NCBI GenBank assembly: GCA_017434885.1
Contig: JAFSGE010000056.1
Coordinates: 124,001-188,000, forward strand
DNA from: Lachnospiraceae bacterium
GTDB lineage: Bacteria; Bacillota; Clostridia; Lachnospirales; Lachnospiraceae
DNA: 64,000 nt
Reading direction: 5' to 3'
The position numbers and the translations under genes were made by a program. Of the stretch, positions 1-7,174 are shown one piece after another. Positions within the stretch are counted from its first letter, which is position 1; each line of letters begins with the position of its first letter. The notes under the pieces were generated by a model, which saw only the letters and a list, made by a program, of their open reading frames with translations, was not told where the DNA came from and made no database searches.

Positions 1-319
1 TTGTTTCCAACTGCGTTCCATCCTCTGCTTTGATGTTGTCCTCGGAACCGTAAACTACTTTTTCCATACGATAATCGGAAACAGCAGACTCTGTCTCTAA
101 CATTTCATCCAGTACGCCAATACAATTATCTCCCATGGTGCAAATCACAAAATCCTCTACGCCGGCTTTGTCCAGGTAATATTCTGTGCCGTTTATCACC
201 GTTACCACGTTATTGATACCGCTGGCTACAAACATGGTAGCAAGAACAATGAACAGAAAGAGTATCAGATTCATTGTCTTTTTTCTTTTCAGGTCTTTCT
301 TTAAAATTCTGAGTAACAT
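1..319 (-). CDS. ABC transporter permease, FtsX/BceB-like (partial, 3' end outside window)
   Basis: Only the first 106 codons are present; the frame runs off base 1. The start is ATG at 319, seven bases after AAAGGAG. The N-terminus MLLRILKKDLKRKK is followed by one hydrophobic helix (about residues 17-36) and then an extracellular-looking segment. This is how FtsX-fold permeases of peptide-exporting or lipid-exporting ABC systems begin. It lies 90 bases downstream of a sensor kinase and response regulator on the same strand, the usual arrangement of antimicrobial-peptide sensing and resistance modules. That role is inferred from context, because no ATPase or later part of the permease is visible. 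Confidence 0.7.
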   Translation of the reverse strand, partial: MLLRILKKDLKRKKTMNLILFLFIVLATMFVASGINNVVTVINGTEYYLDKAGVEDFVICTMGDNCIGVLDEMLETESAVSDYRMEKVVYGSEDNIKAEDGTQLET

Positions 320-409
320 TCAGATGCTCCTTTCTCTGCTAACATACTTCGCTTTGCTTTATGAAGTAATCATAGCGGAGAAATTATTAAATAATCATTA
401 AATAAAATT

Positions 410-1684
410 CTACGCCTTTTGAAGTACTATCGTTACAGCAAAGGAATCATTGCTTTTCTTCGCGAAAATATCGCCGTCCATTTTTCGCATCAGGGTTTGG
501 CAGATGTATAGACCAAGGCCGTTACCTTTGATGCCGTGGCTGTTACTGCCTCGGTAAAAAGAATCAAAAAGATTGGGAAGTTCTTCTTCCTTCAAATTAC
601 AGCCTGTGTTTTCAATGCAAAGCAGCTTGCAGTCTTCCTCGTCGCTGCCGGATATTCTGATTTCTTTGCCGTCACCGTACTTGATGGCATTTTCCATCAA
701 ATTCTGCAATACTTCTATAAGACGGTTTTTGTCTGTCTTTATCAGACAATCTGCAATCGGTTCAACCACAAATTCTGTATGTACCACTAAAAGTTTATCC
801 TGATAATAAACTTCAATCGTTTTTAGGACTTCTGACAAATAGCATTCGCCCTGTATCACTTCCAAATTTAAGAAATCTTCTCTGGATGCTGTCACGATTT
901 CCTCTACATACTTTTTGATTTCTTTCACATTTCTTGCAATTCCCTGCAAAGCCTCATCTTTCTTTTCCATCGTATCGTACAAATCTTCTGACAGTGCTTT
1001 GGAATACAGCTCTATTGCCGAAAGCGGTGTTTTAATATCATGAGACAAAGAAAGAATCAGCGTCTTTCTGTCCTTTTGAAATTCCAGTTCTTTTTCCCTG
1101 TTATCTTCTAACTTCTCCCGCAGCATATCCATGCCCCAAAGAAATTTTCCAAACAACTTACTCTTTTCTTCTTTTACGGGAACAGATAAATTTCCTTTTG
1201 CCAGTTCGTAGGAAAGGTTACTCATATCATGAAAAGGTTTTAGTACCTTTCGCTCTATATACAAAAGTACGATTCCTGTTAAAAACAGCATAAAAAAAAG
1301 CACTGCATTGATATACAGCAGTGGCTGACTGCTACTCTCTGTCCGATATTCAATCCTGTAAAGCTGTCCGTCAATCTCTTCAACAAGATAATCGTTATTA
1401 CAGATTGCTTCCGGGTCAAACTTACTGACACGAATGAGGGTACGATACTCTGACAGGTCCAAATCTGCAAGCATCTCTTCATGAAGTGCCATATCTCCCG
1501 ATAAATCCGACAGTTTCCTAAGCTTCATCTCCTCTTGCAGATGCATCGCAACACGCGCTGCTTCCACACGGTATAGTCTCCCCGCATCACTCTTATTTTG
1601 TAACAAATAAAAACCGTTGCAAGCCAAGATTAATATTATTTCCAATAATAAAATGAATCCTGCAAAACTTCTAAATCTATTCAA
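410..1684 (-). CDS. Sensor histidine kinase
   Basis: A 424-residue membrane sensor kinase. There are two membrane helices (about 8-28 and 126-143) around an extracytoplasmic sensing segment of roughly 100 residues, then a HAMP-like linker (about 144-172). The phospho-acceptor H-box SLSHDIKTPL carries His215. The ATPase domain has the N-box LMENAIKYG (about 329-337), a G1 box ENTG (about 359) and a G2 box GNGLGL (about 387). It overlaps the response regulator by 8 bases, so the two are co-translated. It should phosphorylate that regulator. The signal is unknown; the adjacent ABC permease suggests a cell-envelope or peptide stress signal, which is inference. Confidence 0.93.
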   Translation of the reverse strand: MNRFRSFAGFILLLEIILILACNGFYLLQNKSDAGRLYRVEAARVAMHLQEEMKLRKLSDLSGDMALHEEMLADLDLSEYRTLIRVSKFDPEAICNNDYLVEEIDGQLYRIEYRTESSSQPLLYINAVLFFMLFLTGIVLLYIERKVLKPFHDMSNLSYELAKGNLSVPVKEEKSKLFGKFLWGMDMLREKLEDNREKELEFQKDRKTLILSLSHDIKTPLSAIELYSKALSEDLYDTMEKKDEALQGIARNVKEIKKYVEEIVTASREDFLNLEVIQGECYLSEVLKTIEVYYQDKLLVVHTEFVVEPIADCLIKTDKNRLIEVLQNLMENAIKYGDGKEIRISGSDEEDCKLLCIENTGCNLKEEELPNLFDSFYRGSNSHGIKGNGLGLYICQTLMRKMDGDIFAKKSNDSFAVTIVLQKA

Positions 1685-2339
1685 ACCGATATCCCACTCC
1701 CCACTGTGTAATAATATGTTTTGGCTTCTTAGGATCCTCTTCCACCTTCTCGCGAAGCCATTTAATATGAACCGTTAACGTTTGTAATTCAGAATCGCTG
1801 TCACTTCCCCAGATACTGTTAAACAGATATTCCTTCTTTAAGGTCACATTTTTATTCTCGATTAGCAGCTTTAAAAGTTCAAATTCCTTCACAGTCACAT
1901 CTGCTTCACTATCATTTACAAACAATGTCTGATTGATGGTATTTAATCTGAGGTTCCCCTCCACAATTTCTTCCTGTGCATATTTACGCTTAAAAATACC
2001 GTTTATTTTTGCAAGCAATATATCAATATCATACGGCTTGTCTATGTAATCATCAGCTCCCAAATTCAAGCCTTTTAACTTATCGTTTTTCTGTGTTCTT
2101 GCGCTGGCAATCAAAATATGCGTATTGGAGTTTTCCCTGATTTTGGAACAAACCGCAAAACCGTCCATCCCCGGTAACATAATATCAAGCACAATCAGCT
2201 TCGCACCGTACTTTTCATATAATGCAAGTGCCTTCTCTCCGGTATCGGCAACACTGACCATATAGTTTTCTTTTCGCAGGAAATCGCAAAGAAGCGTGCC
2301 AATTTCTTTGTTATCCTCCACAATTAAAACATCTAACAT
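1677..2339 (-). CDS. OmpR/PhoB-family response regulator
   Basis: A 220-residue DNA-binding response regulator. The receiver domain (about 1-115) has the acidic pocket E8/D9, phospho-acceptor Asp52 in VLDIMLPGMDG and the conserved Lys101 in YIDKPYD. A winged-helix trans_reg_C domain follows (about 125-218), ending in LREKVEEDPKKPKHI and GVGYRFE, both typical of the OmpR class. It starts at ATG 2339 with AAGGA nine bases upstream. It is first in an apparent operon with the sensor kinase and the ABC permease, so its targets probably include that transporter. Confidence 0.95.
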   Translation of the reverse strand: MLDVLIVEDNKEIGTLLCDFLRKENYMVSVADTGEKALALYEKYGAKLIVLDIMLPGMDGFAVCSKIRENSNTHILIASARTQKNDKLKGLNLGADDYIDKPYDIDILLAKINGIFKRKYAQEEIVEGNLRLNTINQTLFVNDSEADVTVKEFELLKLLIENKNVTLKKEYLFNSIWGSDSDSELQTLTVHIKWLREKVEEDPKKPKHIITQWGVGYRFE

Positions 2340-2376
2340 AATTTCATATCCTTGTTATCCTAATATTTATCCCAAA

Positions 2377-2412
2377 ATAGCCATTACAAAGATTCCTCTC
2401 TATAATGGCTAT
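2377..2412 (-). terminator. Terminator-like hairpin after the CZB chemoreceptor gene
   Basis: A perfect 10-bp inverted repeat (ATAGCCATTA at 2377-2386, TAATGGCTAT at 2403-2412) lies 35 bases past the chemoreceptor stop. On the minus strand it is followed by a short TTTT. It separates that gene from the two-component operon. Confidence 0.5.
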
Positions 2413-2447
2413 CTATTTTTTACATAACTGTTTTCTTTTTTGTCACA

Positions 2448-3821
2448 CTACTGAAGCAAAGGACTTTTCTGTAGCAAATGAATTGCATCCAACATCTGCT
2501 TCAGTATTACATCTGCTTCCTTTGCACGCTTTGAAGCTTCCTCAAAGCATCCTTCCTGAATTTCATTATAGCATGCAACGCCCTTTTTATGCAGTTCCAA
2601 ATGATAACGATACACATCCTTATAAGCAGGAAGCTCTTTTATCGCCGGATCCTGTACATTCGCCATCCATTTCCCCAACTTGCATCCCTGCGCATTCTGC
2701 ACGCTGCTAAATACAAGCTCCTCATTTTTGGAAACTGCGTTATGCAGACGCCATGCATATATGGTATGGTCTACCATAAAGGTTTCTAACCACTGTTGGG
2801 TAGAAAGGCAGGCAGCATCTCTCGCGAGCGCTCCTCTAATCTTATCCACGCTAAGTATCGTAGTGAAAAGAAACCTTCCCGCGTCACCACAACTCTTTTG
2901 TAGTTCAGCATAGGAATTTTCCATTTGCTGAATACTTTGGGCAAAACGTCCTGTTTCATCACTCTGCTGTTCTACATATGAACAGATATTCATGATTTTT
3001 TCATTGATAATTTTCATCTGCTCATTAATATCGCGGATATCTTCCACTGAGCGTCCAACAACAGCGGTTTCCTTGGAAAGGTTCTCGGAAGTATCTCCTA
3101 TCTGGGAAACAAGTCCTTCTATACTTCCCTGTAACTCGTCCACATATTTTGATATCTCTTCAGCTGAAGCAGTAGTATTCTCTGCCAGTACGCGCACTTC
3201 ATCTGCTACCACTGCAAATCCGCGTCCCGCTACCCCTGCCCGGGCAGCTTCTATAGCTGCATTCAATGCCAAAAGATTGCTCTTAGATGCAACCGCTTTT
3301 ACCAAATCGGCAATTTCCCTAATTTTAAGTATTTTGTCATGAAATGCCAACACAAGGCTGTTGATCGCACCGATTTCCGCTACCGAACGTGTCACGGAAT
3401 TCACACTGAGAGAGAGGTTCGTAACACCTGCATTGGAACTGTCTACCGCACAATCCACAAAGTGTTTAATATCCTCTACCACACCGGAAATACTATTGCC
3501 TGATTCCATTAAGCGGGAGCTGGACTCTCTCATATGATTAATGGATTCCGTCTGTGTCGAAACTGCGCTCAGCATATCATTGATAATCGTGTCACTGGTA
3601 GATGTGGACAAAGCCTGATTCAAACGTAATGTAGGCTCATTGCAACGACGTTTCATCTCCATTGACAATTCATTAATCGCCCGAACCAATTCAACATCTT
3701 GGTATCCCTCTTCCGACACCGTAACCGCTTCCCCGGCAATCACCTGATGGATTTCCTGCAAAAGCCGTTCTCGCTCTGCAGCACGCTGTTTCTCATGCTT
3801 ATTCTGCTTTACAAACTCCAT
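2448..3821 (-). CDS. Soluble methyl-accepting chemotaxis protein with C-terminal CZB zinc-binding domain
   Basis: A 457-residue chemoreceptor without a membrane helix, so probably cytoplasmic. After a charged N-terminus it is almost all coiled coil. The signalling hairpin tip (AIEAARAG followed by RGFAVVADEVRVLAE) binds CheW and CheA. The last 114 residues match the chemoreceptor zinc-binding (CZB) domain: His352, Cys380 in CKLGKW and the HLELH pair His407/His411 are the likely zinc ligands. Known CZB receptors respond to zinc or to oxidants acting on the zinc-bound cysteine; that role here is inference. The start is ATG 3821 with a strong AAGGAGGGG site. It is monocistronic, with hairpins on both sides of its neighbourhood. 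Confidence 0.93.
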   Translation of the reverse strand: MEFVKQNKHEKQRAAERERLLQEIHQVIAGEAVTVSEEGYQDVELVRAINELSMEMKRRCNEPTLRLNQALSTSTSDTIINDMLSAVSTQTESINHMRESSSRLMESGNSISGVVEDIKHFVDCAVDSSNAGVTNLSLSVNSVTRSVAEIGAINSLVLAFHDKILKIREIADLVKAVASKSNLLALNAAIEAARAGVAGRGFAVVADEVRVLAENTTASAEEISKYVDELQGSIEGLVSQIGDTSENLSKETAVVGRSVEDIRDINEQMKIINEKIMNICSYVEQQSDETGRFAQSIQQMENSYAELQKSCGDAGRFLFTTILSVDKIRGALARDAACLSTQQWLETFMVDHTIYAWRLHNAVSKNEELVFSSVQNAQGCKLGKWMANVQDPAIKELPAYKDVYRYHLELHKKGVACYNEIQEGCFEEASKRAKEADVILKQMLDAIHLLQKSPLLQ

Positions 3822-3885
3822 TTTACCCCTCCTTACCCCTTACCCAATGCCTTGTTCCGTAAAATTACTACACAATACTAAAAGT

Positions 3886-3914
3886 ATTATATCACAAAGC
3901 AAAGATATAGTAAA
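3886..3914 (-). promoter_or_regulatory. Probable sigma-A promoter of the CZB chemoreceptor
   Basis: A perfect TATAAT (-10) on the minus strand at 3891-3886 is spaced 17 bases from a weak -35 TTTACT (3914-3909). It lies about 65 bases upstream of the chemoreceptor start. Confidence 0.4.
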
Positions 3915-3928
3915 ATACAGTACAGTCA

Positions 3929-4044
3929 CTAATACTCCAGCATATTTTCAATAAATATCCCATACCCCCTTGTTGGATCATTCACTAAAACGTGAGTAAC
4001 AGCACCCACAATTCGCCCATTTTGGACTATGGGGCTGCCCGACA
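3929..4044 (-). pseudogene. Relic of the spoIVB 3' end (duplicated 36-codon tail)
   Basis: The minus strand reads [18 protein letters not shown] and onward to IENMLEY and a TAG stop. It matches the last 36 residues of the intact spoIVB at 7175, except the final residue. At DNA level 3941-4044 aligns without gaps to 7187-7290, with 13 differences in 104 bases. All differences inside the shared codons are synonymous. Similarity stops abruptly at the catalytic-serine codon; beyond it lies unrelated sequence. Two blocks are identical: 3951-3973 and 3999-4027. This is the only gene-like content in the 361-base gap between the chemoreceptor and the XRE gene. It is probably a displaced gene end left when the neighbouring module arrived. 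Confidence 0.85.
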
Positions 4045-4114
4045 CGAATGTGTCAAGTAGGGAGCAACATTTTTCTGCAAATTTTGATATTTTTCTATAA
4101 AAACGGCAAAGTCA

Positions 4115-4149
4115 CTCCTAAATTCCGTGCAATACACAAAATTTAGGAG
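4115..4149 (-). terminator. Inverted repeat, possible terminator of the XRE-regulator gene
   Basis: A perfect 10-bp inverted repeat (CTCCTAAATT at 4115-4124, AATTTAGGAG at 4140-4149) with a 15-base loop lies 34 bases past the stop of the XRE gene. On the minus strand a TTTTT run follows only after about 10 further bases, so it is an imperfect intrinsic terminator. Confidence 0.4.
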
Positions 4150-4182
4150 CTGCTTTACTTCTACCTATCCATATAGGAACAA

Positions 4183-5346
4183 TCATTCTTCATTTATTAT
4201 CTCATTTTCATATTCTCGAATTGCCTCCTCAACACTTAAAAGCGGCAACTCTAACATAGAAACATTTTTCATATTAAAAATTATTTGTGTGCCTGCGATA
4301 TCTTGGCAAAACAAAATATCATCTGCAAATTCCGTATCTTCGTACACATAAGTATTGTATATTTCGCCTGATATAGATTCATTATATTTGAAATCAATTG
4401 AAACAGGTCTTACGCATCCATCCAAATAATATATCATAGAAATCTGTGTTTCTTCATATATTTCATCTTCAGATAATCTTTTTTTCTCAATAAATTCTTT
4501 CATAAAACTCTGAAATTGTGGTGATAAAACATCCTCATCACTTCCCTCATCCATTAGATAGCAATAATCTTCTAATACTTCATATACTACTAATGGAACT
4601 TCACCGCAATCCACTTTGTTATTCCAATTAATAAATTCTGGTTGGTCACAGTCAAAATCTGAAAATACGATTTCATTCACATTTTTCATATTAACAAATA
4701 ACACTTTGTTATTCATGCAAGGAATAACTATCCTGTCACTTTCTATCATTCTATAAACTAATTTTTTTGTGTTCCCAGTAATCGGATACCACAAAAATTC
4801 TTTACTGTTGCATAACTGAATCCCTATATGTCCCCAAAACCCACTATATTTATCGCGATTCTCGTCAGTACTATTACATATACACAAATCTAATGTTGCA
4901 ATCTGTGGTTCGAAAAAATTTTCTCCTAATAGACATTTAACACTTACAGATAAACACATTGCAATATCTCTTAATTCTGCAAGTGTCGCATTTTCTCCAG
5001 CATCAATCTCCATTAAACGTGTTAATGGAATACCTGTTGCTTTTGCTATTTCTTTTGAACTTACTTTCATCAGATTGCTTATTTCTCTAGTACGAATATA
5101 TTTATTTTTTATATTACCCAATAGCATATCTGCAGAAATAGAAAGATATTCCATTATCTTTGCCATGTGTTTTTCATAATTTATTTTACTAGTTGATGTT
5201 CCGGTTAGTAATTTATCTAAAGTCGGTCTTGATACCCCTACTTTTTTTGATATTTCGACTTTAGTATAACCCCTATCAATAATAATCTTCTCTAGTCTTA
5301 TACCTACTACACTTCTTCTATCAAACAAATCACCTACGCTATACAT
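4183..5346 (-). CDS. Double-XRE DNA-binding protein with a duplicated C-terminal domain of unknown function
   Basis: A 387-residue protein. Two Cro/C1-type helix-turn-helix segments are visible, at about 14-76 (TKVEISKKVGVSRPTLDKLL) and about 82-141 (SSKEIAKATGIPLTRLMEI). The C-terminal part is not a family I recognise, but it contains two related halves, each ending in a similar strand: VLFVNMKNVNEIVF and IIFNMKNVSMLEL. The C-terminus is acidic. The start is ATG 5346 with GGGAGG seven bases upstream, and it has its own sigma-A promoter. It probably regulates its own gene and perhaps the neighbouring ATPase unit; the C-terminal duplicated domain could sense a ligand or partner. That function is inference. 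Confidence 0.8.
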   Translation of the reverse strand: MYSVGDLFDRRSVVGIRLEKIIIDRGYTKVEISKKVGVSRPTLDKLLTGTSTSKINYEKHMAKIMEYLSISADMLLGNIKNKYIRTREISNLMKVSSKEIAKATGIPLTRLMEIDAGENATLAELRDIAMCLSVSVKCLLGENFFEPQIATLDLCICNSTDENRDKYSGFWGHIGIQLCNSKEFLWYPITGNTKKLVYRMIESDRIVIPCMNNKVLFVNMKNVNEIVFSDFDCDQPEFINWNNKVDCGEVPLVVYEVLEDYCYLMDEGSDEDVLSPQFQSFMKEFIEKKRLSEDEIYEETQISMIYYLDGCVRPVSIDFKYNESISGEIYNTYVYEDTEFADDILFCQDIAGTQIIFNMKNVSMLELPLLSVEEAIREYENEIINEE

Positions 5347-5376
5347 AAATAAGCCTCCCTTTCTTTTGTTTTTTTC

Positions 5377-5405
5377 ATTTTATCATACGCCGTTTTGTTT
5401 GTAAA
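5377..5405 (-). promoter_or_regulatory. Sigma-A promoter of the double-XRE regulator gene
   Basis: On the minus strand TTTACA (5405-5400), a 17-base spacer and TAAAAT (5382-5377) lie about 30 bases upstream of the ATG. The upstream stretch is rich in TTTTTAC/GTAAA words that could hold operators, but no clean palindrome was found. Confidence 0.65.
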
Positions 5406-5459
5406 TATGTTTTTTACTTTTTTACATTTTGTTTTTTACAATTTGGAATTGTTTATTAA

Positions 5460-5490
5460 AATAGGGTTCCGCAATTCGCGAAACCCTATT
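5460..5490 (-). terminator. Intrinsic terminator of the ATPase/92-residue gene pair
   Basis: AATAGGGTT (5460-5468) pairs with AACCCTATT (5482-5490), with an inner CGC/GCG extension, and is followed on the minus strand by TTTTAAT. It sits 11 bases after the stop of the 92-residue protein and before the promoter of the XRE gene, so these are separate transcription units. Confidence 0.7.
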
Positions 5491-5500
5491 AATATTTTTA

Positions 5501-5779
5501 CTAAAAGTCTTCCTTTTCTAACATTTCAGCCTTATCCCAATCGGAACCAAACATACTTGATAATGAAACCAGTTGTGCCACAAAATCTCTATCTTCTTCG
5601 TTTTCTGAAAAATACCAATTCAATAGCGTATAAATTCTATTGTTTACTTCCTTATTGATTATTTTCATTGTTTCATCATCAAGGCAAACTCCCTCTGCAT
5701 GTAAATCTTCTACAACAGTATTTCTGTATACTAAATGCGTTAATGCTCTTGACAATGTCTGTAATAACTCTTCATCCAT
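5501..5779 (-). CDS. Small acidic protein of unknown function
   Basis: A 92-residue, mostly helical, acidic protein without a signal peptide or membrane helix. I do not recognise the family. The start is the ATG at 5779 (MDEELLQTLSRAL) because AAGGAG lies eight bases before it; a longer frame would overlap the upstream ATPase and has no such site. It follows the AAA/DUF4143 ATPase by 25 bases, so the two are probably co-transcribed and may act together. The content (LTHLVYRNTVVEDLHAEG, then NNRIYTLLNWYF) suggests a small folded helical bundle. Function is unknown. Confidence 0.7.
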   Translation of the reverse strand: MDEELLQTLSRALTHLVYRNTVVEDLHAEGVCLDDETMKIINKEVNNRIYTLLNWYFSENEEDRDFVAQLVSLSSMFGSDWDKAEMLEKEDF

Positions 5780-5804
5780 TTCGAATTCTCCTTCAAATCG
5801 TAGA

Positions 5805-7034
5805 CTACAATTCCTTATTCTCTGCAATATATTGAACTAAATTGCAATGATGTATACCATCCCTTTTCTGCAATAACTGATCTAAGGTAAACAAATACTT
5901 CGGATAATTATCACGAATTTTTGCAAATGGTCTGTACTCTCTATCTTCTGTTACCTTATCCATAATTGTCATTGCAACTTGAATATATTGGTAAATATCA
6001 TTTTTTCTTGTAATAAAATCACACTCAAGAGTTCCTATTCTTCCAACACTTAACTGATATCCTTTTGCCCGAAGATAAGTATAAATGATATTTTCTAAAA
6101 CCGGACCATAATTTATACGAGTATCGGTATTACGTGCAAAATAGATTCCCAAATCAGCCAAATAATACTTTTCATCTCCGCGCAAGGCTTTTTTTGAACG
6201 CAAGTCAAATCTTGGACATTTGTATATAATTTTGGCCTTTTCCAAAATTTCTATATATGTTCTAAGTGTTTCTCTTTTTATCGGAATTCCTTCCTCCTTA
6301 TTAAAATATTCAAGAACATTTGACAGGCTTGTTGTAGCGCCAAAATTATTTATAATGTAATTCATTATTTTATCAAAAACTGATTTGTTACGTATCTTTC
6401 GATGCTTAACAATATCTTTATCTATAATCTGCTCTATAACACTTTTGACATATAAATCTTTATCATCATTATTAATAAATTCCAGTGTTTTAGGAAAGCC
6501 ACCATAACGAATATATTCACTAAATTCTTCCATTTTATTTTCATTAACCGGAAGATTTCTAAATTTTTTCATTTCCAAAAACTCATAGAAGTTTAAAGGA
6601 AACATCTCAACCTCTATATATCTACCGGTTAACTTAGTGGCAAGTTCTCCACTTAATAAATAAGAATTAGACCCTGTAATAAATACAGAAAAATTTCCTT
6701 CTTCCCGATATGCATTGATTACTGTTTCAAAGCCATCCACATTTTGAATTTCATCAATAAAAAGATATTTAAAATCATTGTCTTTTATTTTCTCATCAAT
6801 TATCTTTTCTAGCTGTTCTGGTGTTTTGATACTTTTATATCCCTTTTTATCTAAGTTTATTTGTATAATATCTTTTTCCTTAACACCTTGCATTATTAAC
6901 CTATCGATTATTGATAGAAGAAAGCAAGATTTACCACAACGGCGAATACCAGTAATTACTTTAATTAAATCGCTATCAATAAATCCTTCAATCTTATCCA
7001 TATAATACTGTCTTATATAAATTTTATTATTCAT
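5805..7034 (-). CDS. AAA_14 / DUF4143 family ATPase
   Basis: A 409-residue P-loop ATPase. Walker A is GIRRCGKS (29-36), Walker B is LFIDEIQ (91-97), followed by a sensor strand VFITGSNSYLLSGELATKL and a TGRYIEVEMFPLNFYEF block typical of the AAA_14 family. The C-terminal half (about 200-370) matches DUF4143, including ILEKAKIIYKCPRFD and LENIIYTYLRAKGYQ, which resembles a PD-(D/E)XK-like fold. Members are common in accessory DNA of gut Clostridia and Bacteroidetes; their function is not established. The start is ATG 7034 with GGAGG. Its composition is AT-rich compared with spoIVB, consistent with acquisition. Confidence 0.9.
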   Translation of the reverse strand: MNNKIYIRQYYMDKIEGFIDSDLIKVITGIRRCGKSCFLLSIIDRLIMQGVKEKDIIQINLDKKGYKSIKTPEQLEKIIDEKIKDNDFKYLFIDEIQNVDGFETVINAYREEGNFSVFITGSNSYLLSGELATKLTGRYIEVEMFPLNFYEFLEMKKFRNLPVNENKMEEFSEYIRYGGFPKTLEFINNDDKDLYVKSVIEQIIDKDIVKHRKIRNKSVFDKIMNYIINNFGATTSLSNVLEYFNKEEGIPIKRETLRTYIEILEKAKIIYKCPRFDLRSKKALRGDEKYYLADLGIYFARNTDTRINYGPVLENIIYTYLRAKGYQLSVGRIGTLECDFITRKNDIYQYIQVAMTIMDKVTEDREYRPFAKIRDNYPKYLFTLDQLLQKRDGIHHCNLVQYIAENKEL

Positions 7035-7084
7035 TGCATACCCTCCATATGCAATATCATATATTATCTCTTTATTTTTTACAA

Positions 7085-7131
7085 GTTAAGGGTGTATTTT
7101 TTTAATATTTTTTCTTTTATACCCCCTTAAC
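7085..7131. repeat. Inverted repeat between spoIVB and the ATPase gene
   Basis: GTTAAGGGTGTAT (7085-7097) and ATACCCCCTTAAC (7119-7131) form a 13-bp inverted repeat with one mismatch around a T-rich 21-base loop. It lies between the spoIVB stop and the ATPase start. It could terminate spoIVB, be an operator for the ATPase unit, or mark a module end; the sequence does not decide. Confidence 0.5.
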
Positions 7132-7174
7132 ATTTGCTTTAATTATCATAACTCTTCAGCACCTCAAGTCCTTC

